NCBI GenBank assembly: GCA_937872165.1
Contig: CALMOR010000161.1
Coordinates: 1 to 6,402 of the forward strand
From: an uncultured Burkholderiales bacterium
Lineage (GTDB): Bacteria > Pseudomonadota > Gammaproteobacteria > Burkholderiales > Burkholderiaceae_D
Direction: 5' to 3'
Length of the DNA stretch: 6,402 nucleotides
How positions within the stretch are numbered: position 1 is the first letter of the stretch; each line of letters opens with the position of its first letter. Of this stretch, positions 6,305 to 6,402 are shown one piece after another. The notes under the pieces were generated by a model. That model made no database searches. It was not told where the DNA came from and worked only from the letters and a program-made list of their open reading frames with translations. A program made the translations under genes and the position numbers.

Positions 6305-6402
6305 GCGGAGAGGATGCGACGAGGAGGACGGGCGCGGCGGCCGCCGGCCGCCCCCATCGAGCCCCCGGGGGCGGGGGGGCCCGGAGCGTGCCCGCCGCCC
6401 CG
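6305..6402. other. Unassigned right edge, with G/C homopolymer runs after about 6330
   Basis: By position this should encode TM1-TM4 of the minus-strand MFS gene, but no frame gives a convincing membrane segment. Bases 6336-6345 (GGCGGCCGCC) and 6361-6372 (GCCCCCGGGGGC) are perfect palindromes, and a run of seven G lies at 6373-6379. The composition is unlike the rest of the window and suggests low-quality sequence at a contig end. Confidence 0.45.

Overview
The window is GC-rich bacterial DNA with tightly packed genes and codons that strongly favour G or C at the third position. A KefF/KefC glutathione-gated potassium efflux pair in the enterobacterial order implies a glutathione-making Gram-negative. 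A high-GC beta- or gammaproteobacterium is the best guess; the sequence does not settle the genus. I see no rRNA, tRNA, CRISPR array, insertion sequence or phage gene.

Layout, left to right. (1) A plus-strand DHA2 (EmrB/QacA type) drug exporter, cut by the left edge, ends at 1484. (2) Converging on it from the minus strand is an operon of kefF (3315-3869) followed by kefC (1447-3318). The two genes share an ATGA stop/start overlap, and kefC runs 38 bp into the 3' end of the exporter gene. (3) A 129-bp divergent promoter region (3870-3998) separates kefF from (4) a plus-strand gene of unknown function (3999-4799). (5) An 80-bp convergent gap holds one strong hairpin. (6) A second minus-strand pair follows: an MFS transporter, whose intact C-terminal half is 5524-6135 and whose upstream part (about 6132-6304) is split over two other frames, and then a YiiM-like MOSC protein (4880-5512) 11 bp downstream. 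The last 60 or so bases (about 6330-6402) are G/C runs with no credible coding content and look like a contig end.

Functionally, KefC is an inner-membrane K+/H+ antiporter held closed by glutathione and opened by glutathione adducts of toxic electrophiles; KefF is its cytosolic quinone-reductase-like activating subunit. The DHA2 exporter and the MFS/MOSC pair also fit chemical defence, but their substrates cannot be read from the sequence. A shared detoxification theme is inference only.

I found no clearly new multi-gene system. The items most worth a second look are the unrecognised 266-residue protein with a possible leaderless promoter, the replacement of one glutathione-contacting residue in KefC, the helically phased repeats beside the kefF promoter, and the broken MFS gene near the right edge.
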